Part shown: one piece after another, positions 60,990 to 64,000 of the stretch | Numbering within the stretch: position 1 is the stretch's first letter | Layout of the letters: every line of letters starts with the position of its first letter | Assembly: GCF_025628965.1 (NCBI RefSeq) | Contig: NZ_JAOTEN010000004.1 | Location: 62,001 to 126,000, forward strand | Direction: 5' to 3' | DNA: 64,000 bases | Source: Chryseobacterium gilvum | Lineage (GTDB): Bacteria; Bacteroidota; Bacteroidia; Flavobacteriales; Weeksellaceae | The notes under the pieces: model-generated | The model's input: the letters and a program-made list of their open reading frames with translations, nothing else | The model's database searches: none | Told to the model about the DNA's origin: nothing | Position numbers and translations under genes: made by a program

Positions 60990-61733
60990 TTAATATCCCT
61001 CTGAAGAGCTTTCATGTTTGATGAGATCTAAAGCTGAAGAAGTTCCTATTCTTGCAACACCCAGCTTAATCATTTTCTCGGCATCTTCAAAAGTTTTTAC
61101 ACCGCCCGCCGCTTTTACAGGGAGTTTCCCTGCATTTTCAAGCATGATTTTGATTCCTTCAAAAGTGGCTCCGTTTGACTTTCCGTCTTTAGTTTCATAA
61201 AAACCTGTAGAAGATTTTACAAAAATCTGAGAAAGATCATTTTCAGAGAAGTTTGTTTCTGCCCATAAAGAGATCTGTCGGGTAAGATCTGCAATTTGGG
61301 AATCTGTCAGCGCAGCAATTTCAATAATCCATTTGGCTGTTTTATGATGCGTTATGCACAATTGCGTACATTGTATAAACTCCTTTTCTACTAATTTCAG
61401 ATTTCCCTGAAGAAACGCGTTATAATTAATTACAAAATCAAGCTCATCTGCGCCGTCTGCAATGGCTTTGGCGGCTTCACTATATTTTTCATCAATAGAA
61501 TATGACCCTTCATGAAAGCCAATCACTGTTCCTACCTGAACATCTGATTTTTTTTTCAGAATATACTTTTTGATTTCCGAAACATAATCCGGACGGATCA
61601 TTACTGCAAAAATGGCATGATCAATAGCTTCCTGAGCAAGATCGATGTCTTTCTGCAATATTTCTTCTTCTGAAAGCCCGGATTGAGCAGGCGTTTTCAG
61701 ATAAGTGGAATCCAAATAGCGGGCAATATTCAT
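60990..61733 (-). CDS. deoC: Deoxyribose-phosphate aldolase
   Basis: DeoC cleaves 2-deoxyribose-5-phosphate into glyceraldehyde-3-phosphate and acetaldehyde. The 247-residue TIM-barrel protein has the Schiff-base Lys in IFVKSSTGFYE and VKAAGGVKTFEDA near the end. The start MNIARYLDSTYLKTPAQSGLS is normal. It is 5 bp downstream of the Lrp-type gene, likely in one transcript with it. Confidence 0.93.
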   Translation of the reverse strand: MNIARYLDSTYLKTPAQSGLSEEEILQKDIDLAQEAIDHAIFAVMIRPDYVSEIKKYILKKKSDVQVGTVIGFHEGSYSIDEKYSEAAKAIADGADELDFVINYNAFLQGNLKLVEKEFIQCTQLCITHHKTAKWIIEIAALTDSQIADLTRQISLWAETNFSENDLSQIFVKSSTGFYETKDGKSNGATFEGIKIMLENAGKLPVKAAGGVKTFEDAEKMIKLGVARIGTSSALDLIKHESSSEGY

Positions 61734-61738
61734 TGTAA

Positions 61739-62209
61739 TTATACTTTAAGCTGTCTCTGGATGCTTTGTTCAAGAGAGATAAACGTTTCTGTTCTGGTAA
61801 CGCCTTTCAGTTTCTGAAGCTGATTCAGAATTTCCATCAGGTGATCATTGTCTTTACAAAGCACTTTCAGGAAGATAGTATAATTTCCTGTGGTATAGTG
61901 TGCTTCTACCACTTCATTTACATTCTGCAGCGATTTGATCACATCAGGATAATGACTTGGCTGATCCAGAAACATACCAATATAAGACACTACCTTATAT
62001 CCGATTTTTCGGGGATTAAGAAAAGAGATGGAGTTTTCAATCACTCCTGCCTGTTCTAATTTTTTGATTCTTTGGTGAACCGCTGTAGTCGAAATCCCAA
62101 CTTGCTTTGAAATATAGGCCAAAGAACTTTTGGTATTGTCCATCAGCATATAAATAATTTCTTTGTCAAGCGGATCCAGATGATAGCTTACATTGGTTGA
62201 ATTCTTCAT
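61739..62209 (-). CDS. Lrp/AsnC-family transcriptional regulator
   Basis: A 156-residue regulator: N-terminal winged HTH (residues ~12-60: LDKEIIYMLMDNTKSSLAYISKQVGIS, TTAVHQRIKKLEQAGVI) and a C-terminal RAM domain (IGYKVVSYIGMFLDQ, VEAHYTTGNYTIFLKVLCKD). It probably senses an amino acid and sits directly upstream of deoC, so it may control it. A promoter was not seen. Downstream-directed gene at 62240 is 30 bp upstream on the same strand. Confidence 0.92.
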   Translation of the reverse strand: MKNSTNVSYHLDPLDKEIIYMLMDNTKSSLAYISKQVGISTTAVHQRIKKLEQAGVIENSISFLNPRKIGYKVVSYIGMFLDQPSHYPDVIKSLQNVNEVVEAHYTTGNYTIFLKVLCKDNDHLMEILNQLQKLKGVTRTETFISLEQSIQRQLKV

Positions 62210-62239
62210 TTTTAATTTATTTATGATATTTTATTTTTA

Positions 62240-63172
62240 TTAGGTATTAAATACGATATATACCGGAAAGTGATCACTGTAACCTCCTAAATACCGCGTT
62301 CCTGCATACGTTCTAAAAGGCCTGCTGGAAAACATTTTGTTTCTGCTCCTGATTTTTTCAGGTTTAAAAACTCCGGCATCGTCAAAATATAAAGCACTGC
62401 TTTTTTCATATAAAGAAGATGAAAGCATGATCTGATCAAATAACAAACCAGATTTATAATGAAATGCAGAAAAATTTTCTTCAGAATACAATTTTTGAAA
62501 AGGATTTTTCAAAATCTGCACGGCATTGTGGTCGTAAAGAATGTTTTTGATGTTTTCTTCATCGGGATTTTCATTAAAATCACCACAGAGAATCACGCTT
62601 TCTTTTTCAGTATTGACAATATTGATGATCTTTTCCCTTAGCTGACTGAGGATATACGTGCGTTTTGGCAGATTAATGTCTTTTTCTCTTTTGGAAGGAA
62701 GATGTGCCACAAAAACATTGATGATTTCTTCCTTATATTTTACTTTTGTAAAGAGTACATCTCTCGTGGTATCGTAATTCTCTACATTCTCATCTATAAT
62801 TTCAAAAAAGAAGGTAATTGCTTCGGAGTGTAGAATTTCTATTTTTGACTGATCATACAGCAGTGCAACATCTACTTTTCTTTCATCCATAGAATTATAA
62901 TGCACAATGCCATATCTGGAGCCGAAAGGTTCCGTCCCGGTGAGTTCTTCCAAAACTTTTTTGCCTGAGATCTCAGATAACCCGATCATAAACGGCAAAA
63001 CTCCTGCTTCCTCTTTTATTAACTGAAAAACATGCGCAATTTTAAAAAGCTTGTTTTTATATTTCCTTTCGTCCCAATTTCTAAGTCCCGATTTTGACGG
63101 GTCCGAATGGTGAACGGGAACAGGATCTGGTAAAAATAAATTTTCTACATTATAAAAAGCAAACAATTCCAT
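62240..63172 (-). CDS. Endonuclease/exonuclease/phosphatase-family protein
   Basis: A 310-residue protein of the DNase I-like fold. Motifs: AFYNVENLF near the start, IGLSEISGKKVLE (Glu metal ligand), VAHLPSKREKD, ILCGDFNENPDE (GDFN), and SDHFPVYIVF (catalytic Asp-His) at the C-terminus. It could act on nucleic acid or phospholipid head groups; the substrate is unclear. No signal peptide is seen. It is 30 bp upstream of the Lrp gene on the same strand. Confidence 0.92.
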   Translation of the reverse strand: MELFAFYNVENLFLPDPVPVHHSDPSKSGLRNWDERKYKNKLFKIAHVFQLIKEEAGVLPFMIGLSEISGKKVLEELTGTEPFGSRYGIVHYNSMDERKVDVALLYDQSKIEILHSEAITFFFEIIDENVENYDTTRDVLFTKVKYKEEIINVFVAHLPSKREKDINLPKRTYILSQLREKIINIVNTEKESVILCGDFNENPDEENIKNILYDHNAVQILKNPFQKLYSEENFSAFHYKSGLLFDQIMLSSSLYEKSSALYFDDAGVFKPEKIRSRNKMFSSRPFRTYAGTRYLGGYSDHFPVYIVFNT

Positions 63173-63417
63173 TTACACAAATTTCTAATATTTAATTTAA
63201 AATGTAAATTTATTATTTTTTTAATGATTATTAAAGAATAAAGAGTTATTTTTTATATAAAACATTAATATTTATAATTATTGAAGTTATTTTATAAATT
63301 TTAAGGTATAATTTCAATGATTTTTTAATAAATTCTGCCATTTGAATGCAAAATAAAGAAAAAATAATCTTTAAAAAACTAATGAAGCGGTAAAATTATC
63401 GTATAGATTCTGAAAGA
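63173..63417. other. AT-rich intergenic region with no recognised feature
   Basis: About 245 bp of very AT-rich DNA with A/T runs and no ORF, promoter match or hairpin strong enough to call. Confidence 0.6.
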
Positions 63418-64000
63418 TTACAGTAAATCGGGACGTTTTTCCTGAGTAATTCTTATGGCTTCCTCATGTCTCCACTCCTCAATTTTAGAAAAATTTCCGC
63501 TCAGGAGAATTTTTGGAACTTCCAGGCCTTTGTACGATTCGGGTCTGGTATAAATAGGCGGAGAAAGCAGATCATCCTGAAAGCTGTCTGTCAAAGCACT
63601 TTGTTCGTCATTTAAAACTCCAGGAACCAAACGAATAATAGAATCAGCCAGAACACAGGCTGCCAATTCGCCTCCTGTTAAAACATAATCACCAATTGAT
63701 ATTTCTTTGGTAATATGAAGGTCTCTTACCCGCTGATCAATCCCTTTGTAATGACCACACAAGAAAATAAGGTTATTTTTGATAGAAAGTGAATTGGCGA
63801 TTTTCTGATTAAGTGTTGTTCCGTCGGGAGTCAGATAAATAATCTCATCATATGACCTTTGAGATTTAAGTTCAGAAATACATTTGTCTAAAGGCTCGAT
63901 CATCATCACCATTCCTGCACCGCCGCCGTAAGGTTCATCGTCAATTTGTCTATGTTTATTGACCGACCAGTCTCTTAACTGATGAAAATGCACTTCCACC
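63418..64000 (-). CDS. trmD: tRNA (guanine-N1)-methyltransferase TrmD, 5' end missing
   Basis: TrmD methylates G37 of tRNAs using SAM and prevents frameshifting. The window holds the last 193 or so residues: [18 protein letters not shown] (SPOUT knot part), [36 protein letters not shown] and the C-terminal tRNA-binding [12 protein letters not shown]. The reading frame is open through the right edge; by comparison with E. coli TrmD about 30 N-terminal residues are missing. The GTG at 63999 is internal. Confidence 0.9.
   Translation of the reverse strand, partial: VEVHFHQLRDWSVNKHRQIDDEPYGGGAGMVMMIEPLDKCISELKSQRSYDEIIYLTPDGTTLNQKIANSLSIKNNLIFLCGHYKGIDQRVRDLHITKEISIGDYVLTGGELAACVLADSIIRLVPGVLNDEQSALTDSFQDDLLSPPIYTRPESYKGLEVPKILLSGNFSKIEEWRHEEAIRITQEKRPDLL

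Noticed and set aside
1..64000. CRISPR array, rRNA genes, insertion sequences, phage genes
   Set aside because: No regularly spaced repeats, rRNA-like stretches, transposase or phage motifs were seen in the window.

Overview
The window looks like chromosome of a Flavobacteriia member close to Chryseobacterium (Weeksellaceae). The grounds are AT-rich DNA, promoter elements of the Bacteroidota TAnnTTTG type, almost no Shine-Dalgarno sequences, many short-signal lipoproteins, T9SS parts (a Plug-type protein and two proteins with C-terminal sorting domains), and Bacteroidota-only families (DUF4295, DUF4403, DUF6705). Both ends cut through genes: an aminotransferase at the left and trmD at the right. 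Most of the window is core housekeeping DNA in short operons separated by clear hairpin terminators.

Layout. 1-2.4 kb: aminotransferase, lipoprotein, murB. 2.5-7.0 kb: an accessory island on the minus strand. It has a 506-aa lipoprotein with a JAMM-like HSH...SPED motif, followed by small secreted proteins and lipoproteins (two intact DUF6705-like paralogues, one truncated copy, one frameshifted lipoprotein), and a divergent XRE regulator. 7.1-20.5 kb: proC, a VanZ-like gene, lnt, rpmB-rpmG-DUF4295, ftsY, a GlsB-type gene, sppA, folK, two tandem OmpA-type proteins, recQ, fmt. 20.5-31.7 kb: a ribBA-like gene whose GTP cyclohydrolase II half has lost its zinc cysteines, a flavin-dependent monooxygenase, a PIF1-like helicase, gamma carbonic anhydrase, a three-domain Nfu protein, hemH, T9SS Plug-type protein, an MBL hydrolase and a thioredoxin-like protein.

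31.8-38.7 kb: a TetR regulator and an RND efflux pump (adaptor, permease, outer-membrane factor). The 310-bp gap between regulator and pump carries three copies of a short palindrome at 108-109 bp spacing. A fourth copy lies directly after the tetR -7 element. 39-45 kb: miaA, yicC, gmk, nadA, folB, DUF4403, RDD, tRNA-Cys. 45-51.6 kb: glycine-zipper lipoprotein, polytopic membrane protein, aroC, two thioredoxin-fold proteins, a YkvA gene behind a sigma-54-like promoter, and a fused PyrE-PyrF (UMP synthase) of eukaryote-like domain order. 51.6-60 kb: a large M1-like pseudo-peptidase fused to a beta-barrel, two T9SS cargo paralogues, and a SprA-like outer-membrane protein. 60-64 kb: dus, deoC, Lrp-type regulator, endonuclease/exonuclease/phosphatase, trmD.

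The most interesting points are the tetR operator array, the accessory lipoprotein island (possibly effector/immunity-like), the exact TAnnTTTG-N4-ATG arrangement before fmt, aroC and dus (predicted leaderless mRNAs), the eukaryote-like UMP synthase, the degenerate RibA domain, and the HExxH-less M1/beta-barrel fusion. All assignments come from reading the sequence and remembered family features; no database search was run.
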